This document shows, piece by piece, positions 25,928-37,091 of a DNA stretch of 64,000 nt. The notes under the pieces are model-generated. The model made no database searches. It worked only from the letters and a program-made list of their open reading frames with translations, and was not told where the DNA came from. Made by a program: the position numbers and the translations under genes. Each line of letters starts with the position of its first letter. Within the stretch, counting starts at the first letter, position 1. Source of the DNA: an uncultured Paracoccaceae bacterium (lineage in GTDB: Bacteria; Pseudomonadota; Alphaproteobacteria; Rhodobacterales; Rhodobacteraceae); contig CANLDA010000001.1 of NCBI GenBank assembly GCA_947489325.1, positions 1 through 64,000 on the forward strand, given 5' to 3'.

Positions 25928-26416
25928 ATGACGGATATCAAAGTAGGCATCATTATGGGCAGTCAATCCGATTGGCCAACAATGAAAGGCGCAGCAGAGA
26001 TTTTGGACGAATTGGGCATCGCCTATGAAACCAAGATCGTCTCGGCGCACCGCACCCCTGATCGTTTATGGTCTTACGGTAAAACCGCCGCTGAGCGTGG
26101 CTTACATGTGATCATCGCAGGTGCGGGTGGTGCTGCCCATCTGCCCGGTATGATGGCCAGTAAAACTCGCGTACCCGTGGTCGGCATTCCCGTGCAGACA
26201 CGTGCTTTGTCTGGCGTCGACAGCCTGTATTCGATCGTGCAAATGCCCAAAGGCTTTCCCGTTGCCACCATGGCAATTGGCGCCGCGGGCGCTGCGAATG
26301 GGGGCCTGATGGCGGCAGGCATTCTGGCTTTGAGCGATCCGGCCCTTGCAGAACGCCTTGATGCATGGCGTGAAGCCCTATCAAACTCTATTCCAGATGA
26401 GCCCCAAGATGACTGA
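25928..26416 (+). CDS. purE: N5-carboxyaminoimidazole ribonucleotide mutase
   Basis: Purine synthesis: converts N5-CAIR to CAIR. The N-terminal [13 protein letters not shown] and [12 protein letters not shown] motifs and the [10 protein letters not shown]-type loop are diagnostic. At 162 residues it is a class I PurE. Its last eight bases overlap the start of purK, which supplies its substrate, so the two are coupled. Confidence 0.97.
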   Translation: MTDIKVGIIMGSQSDWPTMKGAAEILDELGIAYETKIVSAHRTPDRLWSYGKTAAERGLHVIIAGAGGAAHLPGMMASKTRVPVVGIPVQTRALSGVDSLYSIVQMPKGFPVATMAIGAAGAANGGLMAAGILALSDPALAERLDAWREALSNSIPDEPQDD

Positions 26417-27479
26417 TCCTTTACCCGCAAACAGCACCATCGGCATTTTGGGCGGCGGCCAGCTTGGCCGTATGCTCTCTGTCGCGGCCTCACGTCTTGG
26501 TTATAAAACACACATCTTTGAACCCGGTGCTAACCCGCCTGCCGGACAGGTTGCTGATGCGATCACCACCGCCTCATACGAGGATCTGGACGCCCTTCGC
26601 AGCTTTGCAGCGTCAGTGGACGTGATCACGTATGAGTTTGAAAACATTCCAACATCTGCCCTTGATGCGCTAGAAGAAAGTAATCCAATTCGCCCCAACC
26701 GACGCACATTGGCTATCAGCCAGGATCGCTTGGTTGAAAAGGCCTTCCTCAGCGATCTGGGCCTGAAAACGGCCCCTTTCGCAGCAGTTGATGATGCCGA
26801 AGACCTCGCCGAAGCGCTCGAAGAAATCGGAACACCCGCGATCCTTAAGACCCGCCGCTTTGGATATGATGGCAAAGGCCAGGCACGCATCATGACCCCT
26901 GGCGATGCGCAACAAGCCCTGAAAGACATGGCAGGCGCCCCCGCCATTCTGGAAGGGTTCGTGAATTTCAGTCACGAAGTCAGTGTCATTGCTGCCCGAG
27001 GTATCAAAGGTGATATCGCCTGTTTTGATCCCGGTGAGAATGTGCACAAAGATGGCATTTTACGTACAACGACCGTGCCTGCGCGCCTGTCGCCAAGCCA
27101 GCGGAGCGACGCTATCCTTTTGGCCGCACAGATTCTGAACAAGTTGGATTATGTTGGCGTTATGGGGGTTGAGCTGTTCGTGACGCCGCAAGGGTTGATC
27201 GTCAACGAAATCGCCCCGCGCGTCCATAACTCAGGGCACTGGACACAAAATGGGTGCGCCGTGGATCAGTTTGAACAACACATCCGGGCGGTCGTTGGAT
27301 TGCCTCTTGGTGACGGAAAACGCCACTCTGATGTGGTAATGGAAAATCTGATTGGCGACGATATGGATCGTGTTCCAGAGATTCTAACTCAATCACACAC
27401 CGCTCTCCACCTTTATGGAAAAGCTGAAACAAAATCCGGACGCAAAATGGGTCACGCCAACTTCGTCAAAGCCCCATAA
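26409..27479 (+). CDS. purK: N5-carboxyaminoimidazole ribonucleotide synthetase
   Basis: ATP-grasp enzyme that makes N5-CAIR from AIR, bicarbonate and ATP. N-terminal [12 protein letters not shown], central [10 protein letters not shown] and [14 protein letters not shown] motifs are present; 356 residues is normal. Start ATG 26409 inside the end of purE. Downstream lies a copy of the long intergenic repeat. Confidence 0.97.
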   Translation: MTDPLPANSTIGILGGGQLGRMLSVAASRLGYKTHIFEPGANPPAGQVADAITTASYEDLDALRSFAASVDVITYEFENIPTSALDALEESNPIRPNRRTLAISQDRLVEKAFLSDLGLKTAPFAAVDDAEDLAEALEEIGTPAILKTRRFGYDGKGQARIMTPGDAQQALKDMAGAPAILEGFVNFSHEVSVIAARGIKGDIACFDPGENVHKDGILRTTTVPARLSPSQRSDAILLAAQILNKLDYVGVMGVELFVTPQGLIVNEIAPRVHNSGHWTQNGCAVDQFEQHIRAVVGLPLGDGKRHSDVVMENLIGDDMDRVPEILTQSHTALHLYGKAETKSGRKMGHANFVKAP

Positions 27480-27544
27480 TCACCGAACACACCCTCCCAC
27501 CTCTCTGTGGCGAAGCCGCATTCACCCCAAGGTAAGAAACATGA

Positions 27545-27644
27545 GGCTTCTTTTTGGGTGACATATCCCCGCAGGAGACTACCCGAGATCAAATCCAACA
27601 TGGATTTGGACGAGAGATAAAGCGCGCGCATCAGCGCGCACCGT
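27545..27644 (-). repeat. Intergenic hairpin-plus-box repeat, copy 3 (long form)
   Basis: Reverse-oriented relative of copy 2. On the minus strand: GCGCGCT-gat-GCGCGCGC hairpin, CAAATCC-N5-GGATTTG hairpin, ATCTCGGGT, then GCGGGGATATGTCACCC + AAAAAGAAGCC. The element lies between purK and phnM (convergent) and ends nine bases before the phnM stop. Confidence 0.75.
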
Positions 27645-27652
27645 TTGACAGT

Positions 27653-28792
27653 TCAGCACAGAAAACGTTTTGCCGCTTGTTTACTGAGATAGCTGATATT
27701 CCCTTTGACCAAGGTCGCCTCAATCTGGGTGGTCTGTGTATTGATTACAACAAGATCAGCACGCAATCCTGCGCTCAACTGACCCCTATCTGTCAGATTC
27801 AATAGTCGCGCAGGGTTTTGTGAAATCAGGGGCCAACTGTGTTCAAGAGACGCCCCTTGCGCGACCAATTCGAAACAGGCATGCCGCAACGCCGGGTAAT
27901 GATAATCAGACGCCAACGCATCACACAATCCCTCAGACACCAGTTGTGCCGCAGAAACATTGCCTGAATGGCTGCCTCCACGCACGACATTTGGTGCCCC
28001 CAAAACAATACTATCCCCACCTTTCCGAGCAGCATCTGCAGCCTCAAAGGTCTCTGGGAATTCTGAAATATGCACTCCGTTCTGTCGCCAACTTTCACGC
28101 ATGCTTGCGGTTCGGTCATCGTGACTGCCCAAAACGACCCCCTTATCATTCAAACGCGCAGTAAAGGTTTTGATCGCTTCAGAAACATCATTCTTACGTG
28201 CATGCAGCTCTTGCAAAAGCTGCAAATGCGCCTCAGGGCTACGCCCACTTTTGAGCGCCTGCCCGACCAAACGTGGTGGTTTCTTTCCTTTCTCCAACGC
28301 CTTATGCGGCAGATGATCATTGAACACCACATAGGGGATATGATGCTGCGAGATCAGATTTTCCACGATTGAATAGTGTTCAAGCAGGTGGGTTTCAAAC
28401 CGCAACTGCACCAGGATATCTGTCGACAGGCCTTCCCGCTCTTGCTCCAGAGACGCCAGAAAGCGGCGGGCAAAGTCTGGTCCACGCATGCCGCCTTCCC
28501 AACTATAGAACTGCGCAAGCACGGCAGTGGTGATCCCATTTGCGGCCAGTTCCGCATCGCACGAGGCCAATCCCTGCCTCAAATCTTTCATCGCACCACG
28601 CCGCGGGGCAAGGTGGCGTTCAAAGCCATCCCCATGAATATCCACGATGCCAGGTAAAATCATATAGCCGGACAGATCCACTTCTCGTCCTTGTTGATCA
28701 CAAATTTTGCCGCCAGAGATGCTCAGCGATACATCGCGCATGCCATCAGGCAGCAAAACCTGTGCATTGGTGAACGTCAGACTAAGAGACAC
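27653..28792 (-). CDS. phnM: PhnM-like amidohydrolase (ribose methylphosphonate triphosphate diphosphatase family)
   Basis: A 379-residue metal-dependent hydrolase. The HGDGFERH motif early in the protein, GSHDDRT and the SDYHYPA stretch near the end follow PhnM, which in the C-P lyase pathway removes pyrophosphate from ribose 1-methylphosphonate 5-triphosphate. None of phnGHIJKL is present in this window, so the gene is either isolated or has another substrate. The start is GTG 28792, one base after the stop of the lipase-like gene, implying coupling. The frame is open further upstream into that gene but lacks a suitable start. Confidence 0.82.
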   Translation of the reverse strand: MSLSLTFTNAQVLLPDGMRDVSLSISGGKICDQQGREVDLSGYMILPGIVDIHGDGFERHLAPRRGAMKDLRQGLASCDAELAANGITTAVLAQFYSWEGGMRGPDFARRFLASLEQEREGLSTDILVQLRFETHLLEHYSIVENLISQHHIPYVVFNDHLPHKALEKGKKPPRLVGQALKSGRSPEAHLQLLQELHARKNDVSEAIKTFTARLNDKGVVLGSHDDRTASMRESWRQNGVHISEFPETFEAADAARKGGDSIVLGAPNVVRGGSHSGNVSAAQLVSEGLCDALASDYHYPALRHACFELVAQGASLEHSWPLISQNPARLLNLTDRGQLSAGLRADLVVINTQTTQIEATLVKGNISYLSKQAAKRFLC

Positions 28793-28793
28793 G

Positions 28794-29564
28794 TTATTTC
28801 TCGCAGGATTGGAACAAGCAAGGTGGCAGAACGTGGGATTGAAGCAAGGCCCATGATTTTGCAAGGCCAAGGCTTGTATCAAACTGACCTTTGTCCAGAT
28901 AAGACAAGGTCTGCGCGATGACCTGCGGGTTATTCATCATGAATGTATGTGTCACGGGCAAGGTGATATGGGCGCGCATTCCGGAGACATGGGTTGAATT
29001 AACCGACACCTTGCCATCGTCAGCCCCATCAATCAGGGCGGAATAGAACGGGTTCAGCGAACGATTACCCGCGATAACACCAAGACTGAAATCCACCTTT
29101 GGCAACGCCGGGGGAAGACCATTGGTGCCAAGTTGCAACCCAGCAGGGCCATTGACCCAGCGAAATGCCTTGACCTGCCCAAGCACATCTACAAGTTCAG
29201 ATCCGTTATTGGGTGGACCCAACATCACTACATGTCCAAGTTCAGATGGGCGATTGTCGGCAAGCCATTGGCGCAACAGAATGCCCCCCATCGAATGGGT
29301 CACAAAATGCACCTTGGATTGCTCCGGACAACGCGCAATCGCTCCTTCAAGGGTGGGATCAGCCAACTCCTGCACTGTTTCCTTGGTCGAGGCATAACCG
29401 GGGCGTACGACATCATAGCCTGCCCCTTCAAGCGTCTGCTGCATGACAATAAAACTGTCTTCGGTACGGGCAAGACCGTGCAACAGCACAACGCACTCCG
29501 CCTGCGCAAACGCAGGTGCAGTGCTGGTGAACAAGGCCAATAAAAGGACGAACAACATGCGCAT
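28794..29564 (-). CDS. Secreted alpha/beta-hydrolase (lipase/esterase-like)
   Basis: A 256-residue exported hydrolase. A Sec signal peptide covers residues 1-20 (cleavage after APAFA). The oxyanion strand [10 protein letters not shown] and the nucleophile elbow THSMGG (S91) are clear; the catalytic histidine is probably in the late PVTHTFMMN stretch. Substrate unknown, likely an acyl ester in the periplasm. Coupled to the downstream phnM-like gene. Tandem ATGs at 29564 and 29558. Confidence 0.87.
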   Translation of the reverse strand: MRMLFVLLLALFTSTAPAFAQAECVVLLHGLARTEDSFIVMQQTLEGAGYDVVRPGYASTKETVQELADPTLEGAIARCPEQSKVHFVTHSMGGILLRQWLADNRPSELGHVVMLGPPNNGSELVDVLGQVKAFRWVNGPAGLQLGTNGLPPALPKVDFSLGVIAGNRSLNPFYSALIDGADDGKVSVNSTHVSGMRAHITLPVTHTFMMNNPQVIAQTLSYLDKGQFDTSLGLAKSWALLQSHVLPPCLFQSCEK

Positions 29565-29625
29565 ACACTTGAGATAGTACGTCCAACGCCATTACAAAAG
29601 GGGTTTGACGCAACGACAGGTGAAA

Positions 29626-30084
29626 ATGATGACGTCCCCTCGACTCGCAGCGCGTGCACTTATCTTGCATCAGAACCGGCTCTTGATAGTGAACGCCTAT
29701 GCGGATGGGCAAAGCAACCTGTGGTGCGCTCCCGGCGGCGGGGTGCATAGAGGCGAGTCTTTGCCGGATAACCTGCGCCGGGAAATCTTTGAGGAAACAG
29801 GACTAATAATAGATGTAGGCGCGCCCTGTCTGGTCAATGAATTCCATGATCCACACGGCAGTTTCCACCAGGTTGATATTTATTTTCACTGTCAGATACG
29901 TACAGGGCAGATCCACAATCTATGGCAGGACCCCGAAGGCATCGTCACCCAGCGCCGTTTTGTTACAAGAGATGAATTGCTGGATCTGCGTTTCAAACCT
30001 GACAGTCTTGTGGATGTGGCATGGGCACATGAAACGGATGGGCCCAGACTGACCTATGATCCATTGGAACCCATAATCAAATAA
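29626..30084 (+). CDS. Nudix hydrolase
   Basis: A 152-residue Nudix-fold hydrolase. The box GGGVHRGESLPDNLRREIFEETGL has the required Gly, REx2EE and G residues (GX5EX7REUXEEXGU). Nudix enzymes cleave nucleoside diphosphates linked to other groups; the exact substrate is not readable. The start chosen is ATG 29626 (or 29629) after ACAGGTG. Divergent from the lipase-like gene by about 60 bases. Confidence 0.88.
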   Translation: MMTSPRLAARALILHQNRLLIVNAYADGQSNLWCAPGGGVHRGESLPDNLRREIFEETGLIIDVGAPCLVNEFHDPHGSFHQVDIYFHCQIRTGQIHNLWQDPEGIVTQRRFVTRDELLDLRFKPDSLVDVAWAHETDGPRLTYDPLEPIIK

Positions 30085-30157
30085 TCTGCCGTCAATCGCT
30101 GATTTACCAGTTTGCGTTACACCCGAGTCATCCTGCCAATTTTGTGGAGGCGTTGCC

Positions 30158-30706
30158 TTGGGTTCTGTTCGTTGCCTTTTATTGACACTGTGTCTTTTGA
30201 TAGTTGTCGGATGCGTCAAAGACACGTCGTCTTCTGATCCTGAAAAACTTCATACCATTGGCCCCCAGGCCGACACGCCGATGAGCGCTGCCAAACCCAA
30301 GGTGGGGACGTTGGATGATCCTGTTGTGATTGGAACAAATGGAGAAAGAACAAGCACTTCTACGGCTGGGGCGCCTGCACCAGTTGAAAATGCGTCCGTC
30401 AACGACTTTGCCAGCAATGCCTATCGTGGCACAGCTGGGATAGCAGGAAACTGGACGGTGTTTGAGGGAGCTGGGGCGCCTTGTTCCATGACCCTTCTGC
30501 CAGTTGGATACGCTAGAGGTGGCCGTGTGCGAGGCACACCTTTGTGTTCTGGGGCGATCTATGGTGTGCAGCGGTGGCACCTTTCCTCTGATACGCTTAT
30601 CCTCAGTCGTCATATGCGTGTGGTTGCAAGGCTACATCGGGTGGCGCCAGGGCGATGGGTTGGTGGTTTGGCGGGCTCTGGCGAAGGGTTGGTTTTGACA
30701 CGGTAA
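30158..30706 (+). CDS. Lipoprotein with AprI/Inh-type protease inhibitor domain
   Basis: A 182-residue putative lipoprotein. Signal peptide with a fitting lipobox VVGC (C19), a low-complexity linker rich in Ser, Thr, Pro and Asp, then from about residue 95 an Inh-like beta barrel: AGNWTVFEGAGAPCSMTLLP, a second cysteine in TPLCSGAI, and W-R-L-x-x-D-T-L-I-L type strands. The two cysteines match the disulfide of the family. Inh proteins protect the periplasm from secreted serralysin-type proteases; none is seen nearby. Start TTG 30158, with GGAGG eight bases upstream. Confidence 0.8.
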   Translation: MGSVRCLLLTLCLLIVVGCVKDTSSSDPEKLHTIGPQADTPMSAAKPKVGTLDDPVVIGTNGERTSTSTAGAPAPVENASVNDFASNAYRGTAGIAGNWTVFEGAGAPCSMTLLPVGYARGGRVRGTPLCSGAIYGVQRWHLSSDTLILSRHMRVVARLHRVAPGRWVGGLAGSGEGLVLTR

Positions 30707-30726
30707 GATGGGCCGCGCGCTCTGCC

Positions 30727-31575
30727 TCAAGGCTTGCGTATGGGCATTACAGAAAGCGCCACACCGCCAAGTACAAGCACGGCAGAAATGACAAATTGCA
30801 TCGACAGCGCTTCGCCAAGTAATGCAATGCCCCCAGAAAGGGCGATCACGGGAACAGTCAATTGCGCAACGGCCGCGCGCGTGGCGCCAAGCGTTGGAAG
30901 GATTTGATACCACAAAGCATATCCCAATCCACTGGTAACCACCCCGGAGAGGGCCGCAAGAGCGAACCCGCCATCAAGCGCGGGCCACTCAATATCCAGC
31001 GGCAACACCTGTGCCACGATGATCGCAATCGGCGCAGCAATACTGAAATTCATTGCAGTGGCCTGAAGGGGGTCGACCTCAGTGCGTCCAACAAGAGAAT
31101 ATATTCCCCACCCGATACCTGCCAACACCATAGAGAATACATGCCCCCCAGAAAGCACAAAACCCTCGTTTGGCCACAACAGAAAAACAAGTCCACCAAA
31201 GGCCAGTGCGGCCCCTGCCCAACGTGTCTTGGGTAAGGTTTCACGCATTAAAACCGCCCATGCGAACATGGTGATTTGCACCATCCCAAAGAGAACTAAG
31301 GCGCCCAATCCGGCATCCAACGCGACATAGGCAAGGGAAAATCCAAAGATATACAACATCAAGGACGACGTTCCCAAAACGCGACGTGCTCCGCCAAAGG
31401 CGAACCCTTTTCCGCACAGGCCTACCATAAGCGATAGAGCCAAGGCTCCTGCCCCCAAACGCACAAGCCCAAAGGACACGGCATCCATTCCTCCATCCAC
31501 AATGGCCATCCGATTCAAAACCGAATTTGCCGCAAAGGCGATCATGGTAAGAGCAGTCAGGAAGAAAATGCGCAT
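30727..31575 (-). CDS. EamA/DMT-family transporter
   Basis: A 282-residue inner-membrane protein with ten predicted hydrophobic segments in two EamA repeats; the second repeat starts near residue 145 (SMVLAGIGWGIYSLVG). The family exports small metabolites, often amino acids or their relatives. The substrate cannot be inferred. Transcribed alone or after the TauD-type gene, 68 bases away on the same strand. Confidence 0.9.
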   Translation of the reverse strand: MRIFFLTALTMIAFAANSVLNRMAIVDGGMDAVSFGLVRLGAGALALSLMVGLCGKGFAFGGARRVLGTSSLMLYIFGFSLAYVALDAGLGALVLFGMVQITMFAWAVLMRETLPKTRWAGAALAFGGLVFLLWPNEGFVLSGGHVFSMVLAGIGWGIYSLVGRTEVDPLQATAMNFSIAAPIAIIVAQVLPLDIEWPALDGGFALAALSGVVTSGLGYALWYQILPTLGATRAAVAQLTVPVIALSGGIALLGEALSMQFVISAVLVLGGVALSVMPIRKP

Positions 31576-31643
31576 AGATGGACCCTAACGCGTACAAATG
31601 TCAGGGACCACTGAAATTCCTGTCATATGGGTGGATATCCAGT

Positions 31644-32483
31644 TTACGACACACGCCTGTCATTGATGACTGTGATGCGGTTCATACAGCGATACGCAGG
31701 CAGGTAGTCAGCAACGGCATAATGCATGGTGCACCGGTTGTCCCACATGGCAACATCCCCGGCGCGCCATCGCCAACGCATCTGAAACTCTGGTTTCGCC
31801 ATGTGATTGGCCAGCCAGGTTTTCAGTGCATTGGCCTCATTCGTGGTAAGGCCGACGACATGGGTGACAAAGGCCTCGTTGAAGTTTAGGAATTTCCGCC
31901 CGGTGGTTGGATGGGTCGCTATCAGTGGGCGTACCATTTGACCAAATCGAGCCACGGCACTGTCCAGCCGCTCCTTGGACGTTTGAGTGTCGGTATCCGT
32001 GGCGAAACTGTTGCGGAAATCACCAAAATCATGCACGGCCTCTAATCCTTCCAGATCGCGCTTCATGCCCACCGGAAGCGCCTCATAGGCGGCATAGGTG
32101 CTGCACCACATGGTATCACCGCCAACCTCTGGCACGTGACGCGCCACCAAGACAGAGGCAAAGGGTTGCTTCGCTTGAAACGTCAAATCTGTATGCCAGC
32201 TGTTGGTGTCAGGCGGTGCTCCACTGTCGTTTTCCAGCTTCACGATACGCTCAAGCCCATCCACATGCGGATACAAAGGGTGTGGCTCGCCCAAATCCCC
32301 AAAGGTCTGAGCGAAAGCCATATGCGCGGCTGGGCTAATCTCTGCATCTCGAAAGAAGATCACCAAGTTATCAATCAACGCCTGATAGATTGCATCACAC
32401 ACCTTATCATCAAGCGGTCTGGTGAAGTCTATGCCAGTCAGGATTGCCCCAATTGCAGGCGTCAATTTTTCCACATGAACCAT
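31644..32483 (-). CDS. TauD/TfdA-family Fe(II)/2-oxoglutarate dioxygenase
   Basis: A 279-residue oxygenase. The iron ligands are H97 and D99 in WHTD and H254 in TMHYAV; R265 or R269 would bind 2-oxoglutarate. Family members hydroxylate taurine, alkyl sulfates or herbicide-type acids, releasing sulfite or glyoxylate. No tauABC or sulfonate genes are near, so the substrate is open. Start ATG 32483 after AAGGAG. It may share a transcript with the EamA-type exporter that follows. Confidence 0.9.
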   Translation of the reverse strand: MVHVEKLTPAIGAILTGIDFTRPLDDKVCDAIYQALIDNLVIFFRDAEISPAAHMAFAQTFGDLGEPHPLYPHVDGLERIVKLENDSGAPPDTNSWHTDLTFQAKQPFASVLVARHVPEVGGDTMWCSTYAAYEALPVGMKRDLEGLEAVHDFGDFRNSFATDTDTQTSKERLDSAVARFGQMVRPLIATHPTTGRKFLNFNEAFVTHVVGLTTNEANALKTWLANHMAKPEFQMRWRWRAGDVAMWDNRCTMHYAVADYLPAYRCMNRITVINDRRVS

Positions 32484-32710
32484 CGCAATCTCCTTTTCTA
32501 AAACGAGGTTGTTCCATCGTGGTCAACTTGTCTATTCACTTTCCGACACTGAATTTCGAACATCCCTAAGGTTGGGACGTGCATCTGTTAGATGCGCTGC
32601 CGCACTAAACCCACACGTCACTGTCGAAAAAACATCTGACCAAACGAAGGTGACGTCGCACGGTTTTGCAATTGGTAAGCCGCCCAAGCCACTGGCTACC
32701 CTGTTCCCAA

Positions 32711-32740
32711 AAGAAAAGGGGCCGCGCAAAGCGCAGCCCC
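32711..32740 (-). terminator. Terminator of groESL
   Basis: On the minus strand GGGGCTGCGC-ttt-GCGCGGCCCC (one G-T pair) followed by TTTTCTT, beginning 25 bases after the groEL stop. Confidence 0.9.
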
Positions 32741-32764
32741 AATCATCCGGTAGGATGGCGATGA

Positions 32765-34414
<1,650 letters not shown>

Positions 34415-34455
34415 TTAGCTTGCTCCTAATTAAAATTTCAAAAGGTAGGCGACGA

Positions 34456-34743
34456 TTAGGACATAACGCCCAAAATGTCGGATTCTTTCATGATCAGCAG
34501 CTCTTGACCATCAACGGTGATCTCGGTGCCGGACCATTTGCCGAACAGAACCCGGTCGCCTGCGTTGACGTCCAGAGCGACGCGGTTGCCATCATCGTCA
34601 CGCAGACCTGCGCCAACAGAAACCACTTCGCCTTCGGCGGGTTTCTCTTTTGCGCTTTCTGGAATGATCAGGCCGCCTGCGGTCTTTTCTTCGCTTTCAA
34701 CGCGCTTTACCAGCACGCGATCATGCAGCGGTGTAAATGCCAT
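34456..34743 (-). CDS. groES: Co-chaperonin GroES
   Basis: 95-residue lid of the chaperonin. Opens with [19 protein letters not shown] and holds the mobile loop and the [18 protein letters not shown] end. First gene of the groESL operon. A promoter with good -35 and -10 boxes and a CIRCE element lies just upstream. Confidence 0.99.
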   Translation of the reverse strand: MAFTPLHDRVLVKRVESEEKTAGGLIIPESAKEKPAEGEVVSVGAGLRDDDGNRVALDVNAGDRVLFGKWSGTEITVDGQELLIMKESDILGVMS

Positions 34744-34790
34744 TTTGTAGGTTTCCCTATTAAGTTTCCCTCAAACTCCGAGCGGAGTCG

Positions 34791-34817
34791 TTATCACTCC
34801 CTATCGGCGAGTGCTAA
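34791..34817 (-). promoter_or_regulatory. CIRCE element (HrcA operator)
   Basis: TTATCACTC-N9-GAGTGCTAA, one mismatch from the consensus TTAGCACTC-N9-GAGTGCTAA. It sits directly downstream of the predicted -10 box of groESL. HrcA itself is not in the window. Confidence 0.9.
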
Positions 34818-34824
34818 CGAGCAA

Positions 34825-34853
34825 TAGCTAGGCACGTGATTTGCCCGAGTCAA
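34825..34853 (-). promoter_or_regulatory. Predicted groESL promoter
   Basis: On the minus strand TTGACT (34853-34848), 17 bases, TAGCTA (34830-34825). The CIRCE element covers the expected transcription start. Confidence 0.7.
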
Positions 34854-34978
34854 CAGCTGAAACCAAGAAAATTGAGGAAAACAAACTGTCCTGACAATGC
34901 CTTTTTCATGTGTAATATTTGTGCAGAACATACGATTAGGTAACGTTGCCACATGATAAGAGTGAAAGGTCTGTAAAT

Positions 34979-35968
34979 TTGACACGCATTATTTATGCAC
35001 TTTGTTTTGTATTTTTGGGAAGCTTCGCAAACGCGGAATGTAACGATCCCGTCCTTTTTAATGATTTATCCAAAGAGACGCAGAACGCCCTTCTGGAAAC
35101 ATCATCCAAGCATCCATTTGCAGAGGGGCTTTTTTGGCAGGTCGAAAAAGACGGCGTTGTTTCTCATCTCATGGGCACGATGCATATTCCGGATCCGCGT
35201 TTGGACATACAACTGAACATTCTCAAAGATCCTATATCACAAGCGCAACAGATGTTTCTGGAGCTGACCTCGGAAAAGGAACAGGACTTTCAACAGCACA
35301 TCCTGTCTCATCCGGAAAGTTACCTGATCACCGAAGGGCCAAGCCTGATAGAGCGATTGAGTGAAGAAGATTGGGCAACAATTACAGAAATGTTGCAACG
35401 TCGGGGTATTCCCGGCTTCATGGCGGCAAAATTTCAGCCTTGGTATCTGGGATTGGTGCTTTCTGTACCGGTTTGCGCCATGCAAGGATTACAAGCCGGG
35501 CAATTGGGCATGGATCGCAAAATTGAGCAGGTCGCACGAGAAAACGACATTCCCAGACACTCACTGGACACAATTCCCAGCCTGCTGGCTGTGCTTGCCG
35601 GCGCCCCAATGGAAAAACAGTTCAAAGATCTTGAGTTGGGCATTTCCATGATTGGCGAAGATGCCCCTGATGGAACGCTGGCAGAGCTTTATTTCCGCGA
35701 GCAACCTCGACTGATGTGGGATTATGGGGTGCATCAAGCCCACATGATCAATCCAGAGCACGGTGGTAGCATTGATCAGGTGATGCAAGAAATGGAAGAA
35801 AGCATACTGGATGAGCGCAATCATCAATGGATGACCACGCTTGCCCCGGCCTTGACGCAAACGCCCTCTTTCGTGGCAGTTGGCGCATTGCATTTGTCAG
35901 GTGAAGCTGGGTTGCTGCAACTGTTAGAAAAGCAAGGTTTCACCGTAACCAGAATGCCGCTGAACTGA
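34979..35968 (+). CDS. TraB/GumN-family protein, secreted
   Basis: A 329-residue protein with a signal peptide ending FANA and the TraB/GumN (Tiki-like) fold: SHLMGTMHIPDP near the start and SFVAVGALHLSGEAGLL near the end, the two conserved GxxH motifs. Tiki-like members are metalloproteases; bacterial ones are largely uncharacterised. No ATG is available in the right place; TTG 34979 (AAAGG nine bases before) gives the normal signal peptide, with another TTG at 34946. It is followed 11 bases later by the acyltransferase gene. Confidence 0.85.
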   Translation: MTRIIYALCFVFLGSFANAECNDPVLFNDLSKETQNALLETSSKHPFAEGLFWQVEKDGVVSHLMGTMHIPDPRLDIQLNILKDPISQAQQMFLELTSEKEQDFQQHILSHPESYLITEGPSLIERLSEEDWATITEMLQRRGIPGFMAAKFQPWYLGLVLSVPVCAMQGLQAGQLGMDRKIEQVARENDIPRHSLDTIPSLLAVLAGAPMEKQFKDLELGISMIGEDAPDGTLAELYFREQPRLMWDYGVHQAHMINPEHGGSIDQVMQEMEESILDERNHQWMTTLAPALTQTPSFVAVGALHLSGEAGLLQLLEKQGFTVTRMPLN

Positions 35969-35979
35969 TTGGGCAGATC

Positions 35980-36966
35980 ATGATCTCTCTCAATCCGCAC
36001 AGCAGATCACACTGGATCGACGCCGCACGAGGTGCTGCAATCCTGTTGGTGGTGTTTGGGCATGGCTGGAGGGGATTGTATTCTGCAGGTTTGATTGGAG
36101 ATGCCTCACTGTTTGAAGCTGTGGATCGGTTTATCTATGCCTTTCACATGCCGCTGTTTTTCTTTCTGTCCGGTTTCTTGTTACCCGGCGCGCGGCTGCG
36201 CTCCTTTCCATCCTCGGTTTTACGCAATGTCGAGCGTCTGATTTGGCCGCTTGCCTTGTGGAACTACATTTTCCTTGCATTGGTGTTTACGGCCGGGTCC
36301 GGGGCCAACACACCCGTTGACGCATCTGAGATATTCGTTCTTCCCCTGCCTCCTCAAAAACATTTCTGGTTTCTGTGGGCGCTCTTTCTGATAGCGACAT
36401 TGGTGCAGGCCATACGTATCTGGGTGCCCGAACCCACGCGTGTCAGCTGGGTTGCATTCTTAATCGGTGCAATAGGTGTTTGCCTGCTGTGGGACATGCC
36501 CGACGCCCTACGTCCTTGGGCGCAGCCTGCGGTACTCTATCTGCCAATTTATCTGCTGGGTGCGGTGATGGCGCGCCTAGACCTGACATGGCCGCGCAGC
36601 ATCATTTATGTGCTGGGTGCGGTGGCCGCCTTTATCGCAGCGGGGTGGGCTGCGGTTACCCTACCCACAACCCTGTTAAGCACTTTGACCCTCGCGGCGG
36701 TCATGAGTTGGACCTTCATCGCTGTTATCCAGCGTTTTGCCGGAACAAACGCATTTCTGGTCATGTGTGGACAGGCCTCAATGGCGATATTTCTCAGTCA
36801 CACGATCTTTAGTGCTTTCTTTAGAATTGTGTTGCTGAAGTTTGACCTGACAAATTTGCCCCTGCACCTGATCCTGGCAATGATTGCAGGGGTTGGCGGC
36901 CCCTTGATCCTGCGCGGCCTTGCCCGTCAATTTGGCCTGTCTCGCCTCTTGGGGTTCGGCACCTGA
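35980..36966 (+). CDS. Acyltransferase-3 family membrane protein
   Basis: A 328-residue integral membrane acyltransferase with about ten membrane segments. Hallmarks: RSHWIDAARGAAILLVVFGH near the N-terminus (catalytic-type histidine H28), FFFLSGFLLPG and the WFLWALF segment. Such enzymes acylate sugars of lipopolysaccharide, exopolysaccharide or other surface molecules. Eleven bases after the TraB/GumN gene, so likely co-transcribed. No sugar-synthesis genes are close. Confidence 0.9.
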   Translation: MISLNPHSRSHWIDAARGAAILLVVFGHGWRGLYSAGLIGDASLFEAVDRFIYAFHMPLFFFLSGFLLPGARLRSFPSSVLRNVERLIWPLALWNYIFLALVFTAGSGANTPVDASEIFVLPLPPQKHFWFLWALFLIATLVQAIRIWVPEPTRVSWVAFLIGAIGVCLLWDMPDALRPWAQPAVLYLPIYLLGAVMARLDLTWPRSIIYVLGAVAAFIAAGWAAVTLPTTLLSTLTLAAVMSWTFIAVIQRFAGTNAFLVMCGQASMAIFLSHTIFSAFFRIVLLKFDLTNLPLHLILAMIAGVGGPLILRGLARQFGLSRLLGFGT

Positions 36967-37091
36967 TTGCCTGTCACCCTCTCCAACAGCCAATGCCATG
37001 ACCTCTCGTCGCATCGAGCAAAGTAAGGGTGACATCCCCTGCTCCGCTGCGTATAACGCGCGCAAATTGACTGTTTTCTAAGGACGCACTG

